Shown: in pieces, positions 21,545 to 33,139 of the stretch
Position numbering within the stretch: position 1 is the stretch's first letter
Layout: each line of letters starts with the position of its first letter
Assembly (NCBI GenBank): GCA_033182465.1
Contig: CP137322.1
Coordinates: forward strand, 2,046,001-2,110,000
Length of the DNA stretch: 64,000 nucleotides
Reading direction: 5' to 3'
Origin: Sanghuangporus weigelae
Lineage: Eukaryota; Basidiomycota; Agaricomycetes; Hymenochaetales; Hymenochaetaceae
Position numbers and translations under genes: made by a program
The notes under the pieces: model-generated
Told to the model about the DNA's origin: nothing
The model's input: only the letters and a program-made list of their open reading frames with translations
Databases searched by the model: none

Positions 21545-24063
21545 TCAGGGATTGAGAGAGCAATACAAGAAATGCCGCCTTGGACCGGGGCCGGGACCTT
21601 GGACGCCTAGTACTCTAGCACCTAGAGGTGCTGGATCTGCGCCGCTGCCGCTGCCTCGTACGCCGAGCGAGAACATCCGGTCGAATACTATCAAGATTAT
21701 CAACTTAGTTCACCTAGCGCAAGAAGAAGGGAATGCTCTTTACTTACGCGTGGTAGTAAACGCCTTTGCATGATTTTGACAATTCAAATGAGTTAGTTGG
21801 AGAGGAGGGGTGACGCCTTCGAGCCCACGCAGATATCGGTATACCATAGATGGCTGGCATGGTCCGAAGCGGAAACAGGAGTTATACGCTGCTCGCCAAC
21901 GCTCATCGAGGAGGCGGGCACATGTAGGCGGGTCGGGGCAAGTTGTACACTAAAAAAAGGACCGAAGTCTCATCAGCTGGAAGAGAGAAGTAGCGATGGT
22001 GAGAGAGCTTACGCATTGGTATTCCTTCGCCACGTTGACTAGACCGAGCTTCAGTACGCGCTCGAGGAACCAATTTCGCCTGTCAATCCATCTCAGTCAA
22101 CACCATAGCTCGAGAGAACATGGCACAATGATTCTCACCTTTTCTCAAGCTTGAGCAACGTCTCCTGACTCAAAGTGCTCAACTCCGTCTCGTTCCATCC
22201 ACCAGGATTATCCAGCACAAACCGACTCGACTCGCGATAAAGATGTTCCTCTTCAAATAGCTCTGCAATTCGCATAGCCTTGATCGGCTTGCCCGCCGCG
22301 TGCGTCAGAAGGAAAGTCAGACATTGTTTCGTCAGCGCCGGAACGCAGAGTTTTGAAGAGATATTCATGAGGCCTTCGACATTGTTCCAGGTTATTGAGC
22401 ATTCAAGACTGGACACCAATCAATCAGCTTCTTTCAGAGATTGATATGTGCATGAAGGCGGGTCACGTACTGAGGATAAACAAACTTAAGGAAATCATGG
22501 AATATCGCAGCCTTTTCTTCCTTTAGCACGATTTTTGCTTCTGCATCGGCAGATTTCTTCTTCTTTACCCGTGCAATCGTGTCTGCCTGTGCCTGCGTCG
22601 GAGCCAGAGCTGCCGCTCTCTGGGTCTGAGTCGTGCTTGCAATTGAAGTCGAAGATTGTGCCGAATCAGGAGTAGAGCTCTTGCCCTCCAACTGGCTCAA
22701 ACTCGCGTCCCTCACTTTCTCGGTATCCGCATCGGCATCACTAGCACTCGTCTCCCCCGTCTTACAATTCAATGCATCGAGCTCATTCTTCAGATCATCC
22801 ACATCATCCTCGGGACTCGTCTCCGTTTCTGGGTCGGAATGGGGTGCACAAAATATACCTGTCGGCGCGTCTTTGGTTGCTCTGTCTCTTGGGTTTGAAG
22901 GTGGCTGCGGGATGGTGATGACTGAGGAGGCTATGGAGTGCCTGCGACCAGCGACGGCGTTGTTGGAAATGATATTGTTGTTGAAGAGGTTGCCGTTGCT
23001 GCCGTTATTGAGGGTGCTTGATGTGGCTTCAGACTCGCCCTCCCTGTCGTCGACGTTGCGCGTTTCGGACCAGTCCCCGCTAAGCGCAGCCTCGAAGAAA
23101 GGAGAGGCGAAGACAAGGATCTCTCTATGAGCCCTGCATACATCAAAATTAGCGCGCTCTTTCCCAAGGGATGCAGTAGAACAAGAGGTAAGTTCACCAG
23201 AACGTTATCCCTTCAACAACAATTTTTACAGTCCCAGGAAAGCGTCCTTCGCGCGTGAACGTCGGATCAAGCTCGACGTCCTCAGTAGGCGCATCGCTCA
23301 TCTCGTCTCCCTCCCTTTCGCTATCCGCCTCAGACTCCTCAATCACCCACTGTCCGCTCATCGTCCCTCCAACCCCATGTCCGTACCCCCCGCCCCCGAT
23401 ACCACCTGCTCCTCCGCTGGCGGAGGTGCCGAGATTAGTAACGTTGTATTGCAACTGCGACTGGCGAGAGGCGGAAGAATGGTGGTGCAGGCGTCGAGCA
23501 CGGGGATCGCGATTATTCTCGTTCCGGAAGATACCTGACGCAGCTGCGTGCGTCTCTGTAGGCGAGGAGAGTGCCGCGCTGGGGTTATGCCCTCTCGACC
23601 CGCGCGCGATGAGGATGTGCGACGGGTTCGTCGTCATCGTTCGTCCGCTGGCTCTTCCTTCCCCTGCGTTCGCGTTCGTGTTCGAATTTGAATTTGCCGC
23701 TGTTGTATCTAGCGTTGAAGTAGTAGATGCGAGTGCTGTTCCAGTCGCAATCGGAATATCACCCGAACCAAGACCAAGACCACTGGCAGTACTGGAATCT
23801 CCTATATCGTCTTCAACGACAGCCCAAGAAGCACTTATACCAGAATCAAACCCTCCAATATCGTTGTAGTAGTAAGGAGGAGCATTATTCAGCCCGCCAG
23901 AATCTAGCGGTGCATTCGAATGCGGACCCGTCGTCGTCGTAGTCACCGCACCCAAGCTCAAGTTGGCGATGGCAACTCGACGGCACGCATGGAAGAATGA
24001 TCGCCACTGCCGCGACACGTGCACCGCGTATCGTTTGCCGTACTCGGTCGTCGCGTCGATCAT
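21545..24063 (-). CDS. BTB/POZ domain protein with a long low-complexity insert
   Basis: Six exons on the minus strand: 24063-23198, 23133-22471, 22408-22139, 22079-22013, 21949-21748, 21687-21545; 736 aa. The first 270 residues are low-complexity (Thr, Gly, Asn, Ser). The BTB fold starts at 'GTVKIVVEGITFWAHREILV' (about 272-292) and 'SPFFEAALSGDWSET', is interrupted by about 170 disordered residues, and resumes at 'FLKFVYPHLECSITWNNV' and 'LMNISSKLCVPAL', followed by helices like a BACK region (FEEEHLYRESSRFVLDNP). A cysteine-bearing segment follows (CTTCPDPPTCARLLDERW, FRFGPC), then a Gly/Pro tail. BTB proteins of this sort are common in Agaricomycetes and are often Cullin-3 adaptors or transcriptional partners; no partner domain is visible here. 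Confidence 0.82.
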
Positions 24064-24718
24064 CTTGATCTGAAGTTCCTTCCTCGAAATGAAGGAAAAT
24101 ATGGGAGGGCAGGAAAGAGGAAGAAAATAGCGGAAGAAATGTATTTACATCCTGTGCAACGATCCAAGAGTATTTATTAATTTTTTGTTAAGAGGCCACG
24201 AACGAGACAGCCACACCAGTTCGCCTGGCCACAATTCTCTACTTCGGCACGTGTATGTCAAAGCGCACACTGAGCCACGCACTGAATCACAGCCTTCAGC
24301 TTTGAGTAAAGCGTTGCCTAAGCTTGTAGACCCTGCCAATGACGAAAGGCATCAGTTTAAGCTTCAATAAAGGAGTGAAGGCTCGAGTCTCAGCTCTCGG
24401 CGCATCTAGTCAGCCCACCGGCAGTCGAGTTGGAAAGCGGAAAGCGGAAAAAGCAACAAGTCAGAATGGACACCTTGATAATTCTTGGTTCTGAAACCCA
24501 AGCAAGCAGAAGACAGCTTCTGAAGACAAACGATATAAAAGACTACAGGAAAGCAACGAGCAGGTAAAACACAAAGCAGATATGCAACTACTCAAGCACA
24601 AGCACGAGTGCGTATACACAACATGCACGACGTGATCTAAGTATGCACGCTATTCAAAACAGATAACACTCGTCCCACCAAATGCGATTCCACCCCACAG
24701 AACAGCATCATCTATACT
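24064..24718. other. spacer between PP5 3' end and BTB gene start
   Basis: 655 bp with the BTB promoter (minus strand) and the PP5 3' UTR. A long purine-rich stretch (about 24360-24560, AAGCGGAAAGCGGAAAAAGC) lies on the plus strand, that is, pyrimidine-rich on the coding strand of the BTB gene. No gene seen. Confidence 0.45.
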
Positions 24719-27700
24719 CTACGTGAACATACTCGCGAGCGCACCCTGGGCGTACGCCATCGGCCTCAACGGCGGGTGGGGCCTCGCCTCGAACTGCTTG
24801 TACTCACAGCTTCCCGCTGCGTCTATGCGGACCTACAGATGGACATTCAGCGGTCGGTGAAGATAGAGGTGGAAAGCCAGAGGGACTTACGAATGCACCC
24901 TTGTTCCCACTCTGGTCGACATAGTTGGGTGCTGAGAATACCTGTTATCGTGAGCATGTCAGTATCCATCCCATTCCCATTCCCAATCTTTCATCGCATC
25001 ATAGAAATATACCCACCGTCGTACAGAGCCCCTCATGCTCAATAGTATATCCAGCTAAAAAAAACAAAGAGATAAATCAGTTTCCATCTTCTCTCCTTTA
25101 AACTCCCCAGCAAGCAAGTGAAAAACACTAACCTTGTCGGACTTCATGGCTCCTAAAGATACCCGTCACCTTGTTAAGCTCGCACCACCGCTTGGTGACG
25201 TCTGGTCCGAACGCAATGCCCACGCCCTATACAATGTATCGCAATGAAGATATCCATACAAGTACTCGTAAGTTCATCTCTTAAGATCTAAATCGAGGGG
25301 CCGCTCACCCTCTTACTCGGTCCGCGTCCAGGCATGTCCTGTGGGTCCGTCCAAAGCAACTCGCCTAATCAGTAGAATAGAATCGGAATCCAAAAGACGT
25401 CAGCTTTCTCCGTCCATACATCATCGAAAAAAAAAACCCGATGACACTCACACATCAATCCCTCCTGTCCCGGCTGCCTGCCCAACCTCGGGATCGTACG
25501 AATCTCATCGAGCGTCACGCCGTCCTTGCTGAACAACCCGCCATGCACGACGAAGTACCGCTTCTTGCCTTCTTCCGACAAAATCGGGGGATTCGGCTGC
25601 GATGGAGGAGAGACAGGAGAGACAGGTGTTTGGGTTGCTGATATTAGTGTCGCGAGCGGTACTGGAAAAGCAAAGGATGGTGTGTGAACTTGAAGAGTAT
25701 GGATAAAGGATGGGGACGTACGAGCTGTAAAGATATGTGCGAAGAGCTTGTATGTCTGCTCCCCATGTTTATGCTTCGCCTCCCCCTCGAATCCATATTG
25801 TCGATTCATATCCTTCGTCTCGTGGTTCCCCCGGTTGATGAACATCCGATTCGGGTATAGCCCTGCATGTCACAGTCCCGATAAAGAGTTGAGGAAGTTG
25901 GGCGAGGCCAATGGATAGGTGGGGTGGATAGAAACGCCGGAAGACAAGGATAGGATAGGACGAAGCATCGAGCCATCGACGTATTTCGAACCGTTGGAAA
26001 GACGGCAAGAAGTCCGTCCACCATCCCCAGCCCATGCCCGAGCCCGAGAACCGAATTCAATTCCGGAATCGGAATCAAAAACGAGCCAGTCAGTCAGTAT
26101 GAAAAAAAAGACGTTATCATTCAGTAACCCCGACCAGTCCGTGCAATACGCGATAAAGTCGCGTCCGCGTACGGTCGTAAGCAGGTCGACGAAAACAACC
26201 ACATCATAGAAGCCAGAAGTCCGTTCGTTCGTTCGTTCGTCCAATCAATCATCCGTCAGTCCGTTCGACCACCGGAGAAGTTCGAGAAGTTCGGCCATTC
26301 AATCATCCACATTCATGGGACGATAGAACGACCGTATGGGTCAATATAAACCCAAAAATAAAGAAGTCAGCAGAAGGACGGGGGCGGGGAGAGAACGGAC
26401 AGTCCGAATCCGAGTCGGATGTGTTACCATTACGCAGCACATAATGAATATATGCGTGTATACCCGTCAATAAACCAAGCACATCGCGCGAATATCCGTT
26501 CATTCGTAAGATACGATAATAGAGCAAAGTATGCATTGTTCAGTCAATCAAAATTTTGCATTCATCAGCACAGGTTCTCAACGCGAGCAGAGAAGGAAGG
26601 AGAATAGCGGACGCACATTTGAAAGCCAGAGCTGTTACGATGACCTCGATGGACCAGGATCCGCGGTCGACAAGGTCTCCGTTCATGAGCAGACAATGCC
26701 TCTCCGACGGCTCACCAGTGAGCTCTAAGAGGTGTAGGTAGTCGTAGAATTGCCCTGTTCAATAAATCCCATCAGCATTCCGTTCATCTCTACTCACATC
26801 ATTCCTTTTCTTTCTCTTCTTTTTTGGGGGGAAAGAGTAAAGGTAGTAAACGACTGACCATGCACATCCCCAACAACATCAAACGTCGTCCCCTCCTCAA
26901 CTCTCACCTCAATCATACTCTCCTCCTTGACAAGGCATTCATACGCGCCTATCGCGATCTCCCAGACGTATCGCTTCGGCAGGGACTTCCCTTCCTTGAA
27001 CCACGCGAGCATGTCACGGATGAATTGCAGGCTGATCGCGTAGGCTGTTTTCGTTTCATCAGTGGAGGAAGGGAGAGTAGGAAGATGTGGACCGGTGTAG
27101 GATTTTTCGACTTGGCATGCGTCTGAGCGATGGTAGATGGTGAGTTATTAGTTACTTTATTCGTCTGAAGATAGGGCAAGTGGACGCACCATTGGCGATG
27201 ATCTCTTTACAGCGCTCTACTGCGTCTTTCTCCCCTTCCACCTCGATTGCCTATGGGAGATCATGGTAAGGACATACCCGTCAGCATGAGAACAGAAACA
27301 CCAGAGTCCCTTCGGCCAAAGCAGATTGAAAATAATTGAAGATCAGTTTCCGTCCGAGTCTCTTCTCCCCGCATGCGAGCCCGCACGCAAAGAAAAGGTC
27401 CCAAGCTACAGTACTCAATATCCAGTACCACGGACAGAAGGCGCAGCCAAGTAAACGCCCGACGCGCTACTTGAAGAAAGAGACAAAAGACAGTCATTCG
27501 AGACATACCTTCTCAAATTCCGTCCTCCTGATCAACTTCTGCGTCGTATCAAGCTGCGAGCGCGCCAAGGCATTGCTAGGCTCGAGTGCCAGCAGCTTCT
27601 TGAAGTCTGCGACTGCGAGTTTGGGTTTGAGCACTTGGACATGGCATAGTGCGCGTCTGGAAGCATTTGATCATACAATTCGTTAGGTCATTCAAAATTC

Positions 27701-28184
27701 TTAAGAAAGGCAGAGAGGCGTGATAGGCGCACCTGTAGTATGCTTTGACGTAGTTCGGGTCCAGCTCAATTGCCTTCGCTGCAAAGATACACACGCCATC
27801 CAATCCAATTTAGTGCACACAACCTCTCACACAGCCAGGACGTAAATACATACAGCAATCGGAGATCGCATACCCATACTCCTCAATCTTCATCCGCGCA
27901 TACGCACGGTTACAAAACAGCGTCGCATCGCACGGGTTGCGCTCGATGGCTTCGCTATACAAGTGCGCAGCTGCCGTGTAATCTTGCGAAGTGAAGGCCT
28001 TGTTGGCGCGCTGTTTGAGTTCTGCGGCTGCTTGGCGGTCCTCTGGGGAGATGTCCTTGAGTGAAGGTTGTTGAATTGACTCGGAAGTGAGAGAAGTTGC
28101 TGCTGAGAGCGGGGAAGAGGGCACTGAGGAGGATGGAGTGGATGCTGATGAGGAGGACGAGCCGTTCGGAATGGCGTCTGACAT
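24719..28184 (-). CDS. PPT1: serine/threonine protein phosphatase PP5 (Ppt1) with N-terminal TPRs
   Basis: Thirteen exons on the minus strand: 28184-27854, 27778-27733, 27656-27509, 27250-27190, 27122-26859, 26754-26617, 25862-25722, 25661-25452, 25364-25309, 25226-25133, 25054-25017, 24941-24891, 24832-24719; 563 aa. A Ser/Pro-rich leader of about 45 residues precedes three TPRs ([54 protein letters not shown]). The PPP catalytic core follows with metal and substrate motifs GDVHGQ, GDLVDRG, RGNHE, VVHGGLF, and '[15 protein letters not shown]'; it ends with '[14 protein letters not shown]', the PP5-type C-terminal cap. The TPRs bind Hsp90/Hsp70 tails and inhibit the phosphatase until bound. 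Odd features: a 754-nt intron (26616-25863) and a Pro/Ser-rich insert before 'RYFVVHGG'. Confidence 0.93.
25863..26616 (-). other. exceptionally long intron of the PP5 gene
   Basis: 754 nt between the codons for 'TALAFK' and 'LYPNRMF', more than ten times the usual intron length in this window. Borders are GTGCGT and GCAG with phase 1, and the protein is continuous across them. It contains a (TCGT)n run at 26221-26240 and purine-rich segments. A coding role was looked for and not found. Confidence 0.75.
26221..26240. repeat. (TTCG)n microsatellite inside the PP5 intron
   Basis: Four to five repeats of TTCG in GTTCGTTCGTTCGTCC, with further GTTCG units about 40 bp on. Simple repeat; probably contributes to the length of the intron. 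Confidence 0.6.
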
Positions 28185-28909
28185 GTTAGACTTGCACTTT
28201 GTTTAAACTACAGGGACGAGTCACCAGAGAATTCAGGCGTCGGTGAGTCGAGAAGATTTACGTACGCAAGCATTGAGTCACACAGTCGGCTTATTGTATT
28301 AGCCAATCAAAGCATCTCATAAAAATATATACAGAATCTATTGACTATGCCTGGCATGGGCGGGACGGCCTATGAGTCCGAGCGAGCAAAGATCCGTTTG
28401 AATCGCACTTGCTCATGACTTGCTTATGCCGCACTCATGAGAGCGACGGAGGATGATCCGGAGGTATCCCATTTGGTAATGCTGTGTCATCAATTGTACC
28501 TGTCAGCCGCGATTGGTCAACTTCTCTCGTTCAACTGACTCAGTGACTCGACCCGTCTTGTCACGAACTCGATACGTACATGCGCGTAGAACGTCGCGCT
28601 AAAGATGCGATTGAAGAGGAGCACAAACGGCTGGAAGGAGAAGGCTGCGGATGGAGAGCGTGTGACACGGGGCCGAGAGGAGAAAGTCGGAGATCGGAAA
28701 CGATAGACCGGCATGATGCCGAAATAGAGGACCATAAAAGGGCTGTGGGTTCATGAGTCAGCTCTGTCATCCTTTTTGCGCCCTTACTTATCCAACCATC
28801 TCGCGTAGCATAACCCCCTCGCTCTCATAAGCAAAGCAAACAGTCCTCCCTCCACGCCTTCGCAGGCTCTATTTCATCCATCACGTCCTTCAATCGTTGG
28901 AGAGTCCCA
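28185..28909. other. divergent promoter region between PP5 and the bZIP gene
   Basis: 725 bp. Carries promoters for PP5 (minus) and the bZIP gene (plus). A minus-strand ATG frame at 28735-28517 (72 codons, MVLYFGIMPVYRF, fairly hydrophobic and Arg-rich) and an overlapping one at 28770 are present; neither resembles a known protein. I leave them as unsupported. Confidence 0.45.
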
Positions 28910-30180
28910 ATGTCGGCTGCTGACAACAATCCAAACAATCCAAACAATATCACAGTCGCCGACTCTGCCGCCTCAGGTCAGCAATCAACCACTAGTCAGC
29001 AACAGCCAAACAACAGCAACCCTTCTCCTACACGTCTGTATTACACATCCTCCCTCTAACATAAGCAGCCACAGCTGACCGTGTCTTTCTCTTTTTTTCT
29101 TCCCTATATGCCTCATCATCCTCTCCTATCATTGTTCCGCGTACGTCTTGGTTCACCTTCGTAGAGCAAAAGGATGCCGTCGCTGCGGCTGCTGCGCAAC
29201 AACAGTCTACAAATATCCCCGCTTCAGCCACTGCTGGTGCCCAGCCAACCCCGCCGCAGAGCGCTGCTGTGGCATCGAACTCGACGATACAACCAGTAGC
29301 GGCTCACCAACAAGTGCAGGGTCAGCAGCAGCAGCAAAACCCGCCAGCTAACGTGACAGCAGGTGGTCCGATGACATCCTTCATGGCTCTACGCGCAGAG
29401 ATCCCTCCTGCTCCACCCATGCGTAACACCCGCAAGCGGAAGTCGCCTTCCACGACGGATGAGGGCCAACAGCAGCAGCAGCAGGTGCCGCCCCAACAGC
29501 AGGCTCCGCCGCAGGTCCATCCTCATCCGGGCATGCCACCGCCACCGCACGTGTATGCCGGCTTACCCCCGCCGGCAGGCAGCGTCTACCCACCGCCGAT
29601 GCACTACGCGTACCATCCTGGCCCGCCCCCACCTGGCCAGGATTATACTACGGCAGGTATGATGCCCCCGCCTGGTGCGCCTGGCGGGCCGCCTTTGATG
29701 CAGGGTCCACCTCAGCCGCAGCAGCCTCAAACGCCTCAGCAGCCCCAGTCGCCGGAAGGTTCGAGCAACTCGAGGCAGCTCAGCACGAGCAAGCGGGCGG
29801 AGCAGAACAGGAAGGCTCAACGCGCATTCCGCGAGAGACGTGATCAGTACGCCGTTTTTCCTTCTTCATCTCGAACCTTACTTACATCCTCCTTACCTGA
29901 TAGACATGTCAAGGCATTGGAACAACGTTCCCAGCTGCTTGATGCAGCGCTCGCTGGTGCAGACGAAGCGAACCGGCGTTGGGAAGAATGCCGTGCGCTC
30001 GTCGACCAGCTGCGCATCGAGAATACTGCCTTGAGGACTGCGCTTCAACAGGCGCACGCCCAGATCTCAGCTCTTGGTGGTAACCCTGTCATTCCTGGTA
30101 CCAATCCAGATGACCAACAGAAGGGTCCTGAGGAGAGTAATGGCGTTACCATGGACCAGGGAAAGGAGACTGGTCCCTGA
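28910..30180 (+). CDS. bZIP transcription factor, Yap-like
   Basis: Three exons: 28910-29033, 29165-29846, 29904-30180; 360 aa. The first 250 residues are disordered and rich in Gln, Pro and Asn, including poly-Gln runs and His/Pro-rich segments, with a possible nuclear signal (NTRKRKSPS). The basic region 'KRAEQNRKAQRAFRERRDQ' (about 250-269) has the N-x-x-x-Q-R-x-F-R pattern of fungal Yap/AP-1-like factors, and intron 2 cuts exactly at its end. A leucine-zipper helix follows (HVKALEQRSQLLDAALA, LVDQLRIENTALRTALQQA). Expected to be a nuclear dimeric DNA-binding regulator, often of stress responses in this subfamily; no C-terminal Cys-rich domain as in Yap1 is present, so redox control like Yap1 is unlikely. 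Confidence 0.87.
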
Positions 30181-31626
30181 CTCGAGTTTGATATGCTTTA
30201 CAGCGTTGTGCGATGACGAGTTCCCGGGACTTCTGCCTTTCAGGTAATCGTTAGTCAGTACCGTCCGTCTATTGTTATTTTTCTTGTCCACCTCGACTCG
30301 ACTTCGTCCGCTTGTCTTGGTCTGAAAAACGCCGGCATAGTCCCTCTCCTTTTCCGGTCTCGATGTCGTTTTCGTCTCTTCCATTCTCCTCTCTTATCTC
30401 GCTTTGACTCTCCTCTCGCGCGTCACCTCCGTCCTCATCCTTTCCAATTCCTTTTTCTCTCTTTTATCTTGCTCTCGTCTTGTCCTCCAAGCACTTCCTT
30501 TTCGTCTTCCTCTCCCTCTCCTCATTCTTGTCCAAGCATCAGGGTGTCTCGCGGACTCACGAACAGTTCATTCCGATGCATGATTCATGAGTTCTCGTTT
30601 TTCCCGCATCCCATCATCGTGCTGTCCAGTGTACCTTATACATACTGTAATCAATATCAGCTCTCGTTTTCTTCTAGGGTTGTAGCTAATAATAATGTGC
30701 ATATTTTTCGCGTGAAATGGGAAGTCTGATGAGAGATCAAATGGTGATATTTGGACTTGTTTATCTTTATTTGTGTCTCTTTATTTGGGTTTTGTTGGAC
30801 ATTAATTGGTTATGTTACTATGTATATGCATTTATTTATAATAATGAAAATATACATATTCACGACTCGACTCAATAGAAAGTATAACGTAGTAAACGAA
30901 TTGTGTAGTCCGTTGTGCAGTCCGATAATGATGACGATACGAAGATATTGACCAAGGCACGTAGGTAGGCTCTTACTGCTGAACAATGAATGTTCGTAGT
31001 AGATAGGCCAGGGAAATAATTTGATATTACATGCTGTAATAAGTACATACTATATAGCAAGGAAGAATAAATCACCCCAAGCTCCCTGCATCTGAACCCC
31101 AAGCAGCAAGCACATTCATAGGCTGATATTCATAAGTCATTGCAGAATGTGTCTTCGTTCGCGTAGCTGTAACCAATACAGGAATGATTTCTGAAGGAAG
31201 CAGACACGGAGATGGATAGGAATGGCTGCGAGGTGTTACAATAGCACCGACTAGCGTCGGCAGAGTTAGCCTGCGTGAGCTGCCATGTATTTCGATTGCA
31301 ACTGCAACGTCATGTTGGTTTCCAGCCTCCCACCTGCGCCTTCGCGTCTTCTCCAGAAGGTTCATACTTCTACGTGTCTTCGACAAGATGCGATGGGGAT
31401 GATGGGTTCGCTGCCCCTTGACGAGGGCCCCTGCGCAATGTACATGGGAGCCCCTGGCTTGACAATCGGCACTTCTGTGTCTAAATCACACGAAATATAA
31501 GCGACGGCTCCCGTCCTCTCCCCTCCCCCTCCCCTTCTCCCCAGCTGGCGCTGCTCCTGTGATTCGTTAGGGGATGCAAAAGGATTCAAACAAGCCAACA
31601 GTGAAAATAAATCTGGTGAATGACAT
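30181..31626. other. intergenic region after the bZIP gene
   Basis: 1.45 kb. 30181-30720 is T/C-rich 3' UTR sequence; 30720-31060 is AT-rich. On the minus strand two overlapping open frames fill 31655-31072: one (31655-31362) has no ATG start and reads through the remnant of array unit 1, the other (31386-31072) also lacks a good start in context. A 35-nt GT-AG gap could join them but the phases do not agree. Listed as unresolved. Confidence 0.4.
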
Positions 31627-31941
31627 CCGGGACGACCCAATCGTCCAGGGCACACCTATGTTTATGAAGGGATAGAAGAGGGGTCCGTCGATGAGTTAGT
31701 TCATCTATGACCCTCTAAATCCCTTAGTCATTAATCTCGGTAATGCCCAGGAACCTTGGCGCGTCGTGTTCCGTTTAAATATTCTCTTCGACGAGTTCCA
31801 AGCAACCTTTGACGAAGTGAAAGAAGAAAATGGTGTCGCATACGAAGAGGTATGCCTTCTGTTCCCCCCGATAATATCGTTCTAGCCCAACCATGTCGCC
31901 CCTAGACGAGACAAATTGGATAAAGTAGATAGTCTACTCTG
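31627..31941 (+). pseudogene. decayed array unit 1 of the acidic protein family
   Basis: Truncated 5' part missing. The sequence from GACGACCCAATCGTCCAGGG to the final GTAGATAGTCTACTCTGA aligns by eye with the second half of array unit 3 and, more loosely, with the intact copies. Recognisable pieces are 'NAQEPW', 'LFDEFQATFDE', 'VAYEE' and a terminal 'KVDSLL' before TGA. In-frame stops (for example the TAG after 'MFMKG' and the TGA after 'VHL') prevent translation. Confidence 0.7.
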
Positions 31942-32117
31942 ACCGTAGGCAGAGGTCTGAAGTAAAGAAAGGAGCTGCCTTGTAAAATAAAATGCCGAGG
32001 AGAAGCATGAGTCTATAGAGGACGTCCCCTGCCTTAGACACAGCATGCATTCAGGGCCTGAAGAGAGGAAGACTGAAAGCCGTCGGTGGCCCGAAACCCC
32101 ATTGCCAAATCTGTACA

Positions 32118-32154
32118 ACATCACGTGCCTCCAAAGCATAAAGGTGGCTTGTAG
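32118..32154 (+). promoter_or_regulatory. conserved promoter module of acidic-protein array, unit 2
   Basis: CACGTG (32122-32127) followed 9 bp later by CATAAAGGTGGCTTGTAG. The same 37-bp arrangement is found before units 4 and 5 with only a few changes and in altered form before unit 6. The CACGTG lies 81 bp before the ATG; CATAAAGG could serve as TATA element. Confidence 0.55.
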
Positions 32155-32202
32155 AAGGATCTGTTCTTTCATTGTTCCAACCACGACCACGCCTGCACCA
32201 AA

Positions 32203-32873
32203 ATGCCGGATTTCAACCCCCTCTTTGCCCCTCTCCTCCTGCCATTGCCCTTACCTATCATCGAGGAGGACAATGAAAACAACCTTGGCCTTTTCGCCGA
32301 TGCAGCTCAGGCTCTTCTACAATGGGCGCCCTGGCCCGAGATGCATTTTGGAGTTCAGATTACCGATGGAGCAGCTATCAATCACGGCCTTCTGACTCCG
32401 CCTTTGACGCCGCTGCCGCAGTTCCTTGAGGAGATACAGGAGGAACCGAACGAGCCCGCACCGGATTTCATTCCGTTAAATAACGTCCAGGACAACCAGT
32501 TCATCCAGGACATATCGAACATCAGTGGAGGGCCAAATGAGGTCCCAAACGATGAATTCATCTATGGGCCTCTAGAACCCATCATCGACGCCGATGATGC
32601 CCAGGAACCTGGGCCCGTCGGTTTCGATGTAAATCTTCTGTTCGCTGAGTTCCACACGATCTTTGACGACGGAGGACAAGAAAATGATAACTTTGCATAC
32701 GAAGAAGTATACATTCTCTTCTTCCGATCACCGACCTGATATTGACACTATCATAATAGGATGCCCATGCAGGCCTAATTGTCGACGGCCTCTTTTTTGA
32801 GACGTTGGAGGATGAGGATGACGGCGATATCGGAGACGATATGGAGTTGGATGAGGTAGACAGTCTTCTTTAG
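32203..32873 (+). CDS. small acidic protein of an unrecognised tandem family, intact copy 1 (array unit 2)
   Basis: Two exons: 32203-32706 and 32760-32873; 205 aa, ATG at 32203 (MPDFNPLFAPLLLPLPLP). I do not recognise the family. The protein is strongly acidic, without signal peptide, membrane span or cysteines. Conserved blocks shared with the other copies: 'ALLQWAPWPEMHFGVQITDG', 'GLLTPPLTPLPQFL', 'DEFIYGPLEPI', 'QEPGPVGFDVNLLFAEFH' and the C-terminal 'DDMELDEVDSLL'. Exon 2 is 114 nt in all three intact copies. The pattern of short hydrophobic motifs in an acidic background looks like a mostly disordered, binding-type protein (acidic activator-like or inhibitor-like), but this is inference. 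Confidence 0.72.
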
Positions 32874-33139
32874 CTGTTGATCAAGAAATGTAGACGTGAT
32901 TTGCCGCCAGACGGGATGTAGGGCGAACACTGCCGACTGCCTCAATGCAGAAAGTGCTCCTTCCCTGAACTGTGATACGTGAAAACCGTAAAGAAAAGAA
33001 AAGAAAGAAAGGGATACACCAGACCGGTACATGTTAGCACAGGAATGTGGCCTGTAACTCCCGTAACCTGGCAGGATAATCGCGTGCTGCGAGAATGTAG
33101 AGTCGTTCGGAAGAATTCCCTCTCAACCAATTAGATGCA

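Noticed and set aside
23255-23869. 204-codon antisense frame in the BTB gene
   Set aside because: It overlaps a spliced coding exon of the BTB protein; low-complexity codon mirror of the Thr/Gly/Ser-rich region.
25870-26244. Long frames on both strands inside the PP5 intron
   Set aside because: Start codons are GTG or TTG, no known motif, and the PP5 protein is complete without them. The intron itself is reported as a finding.
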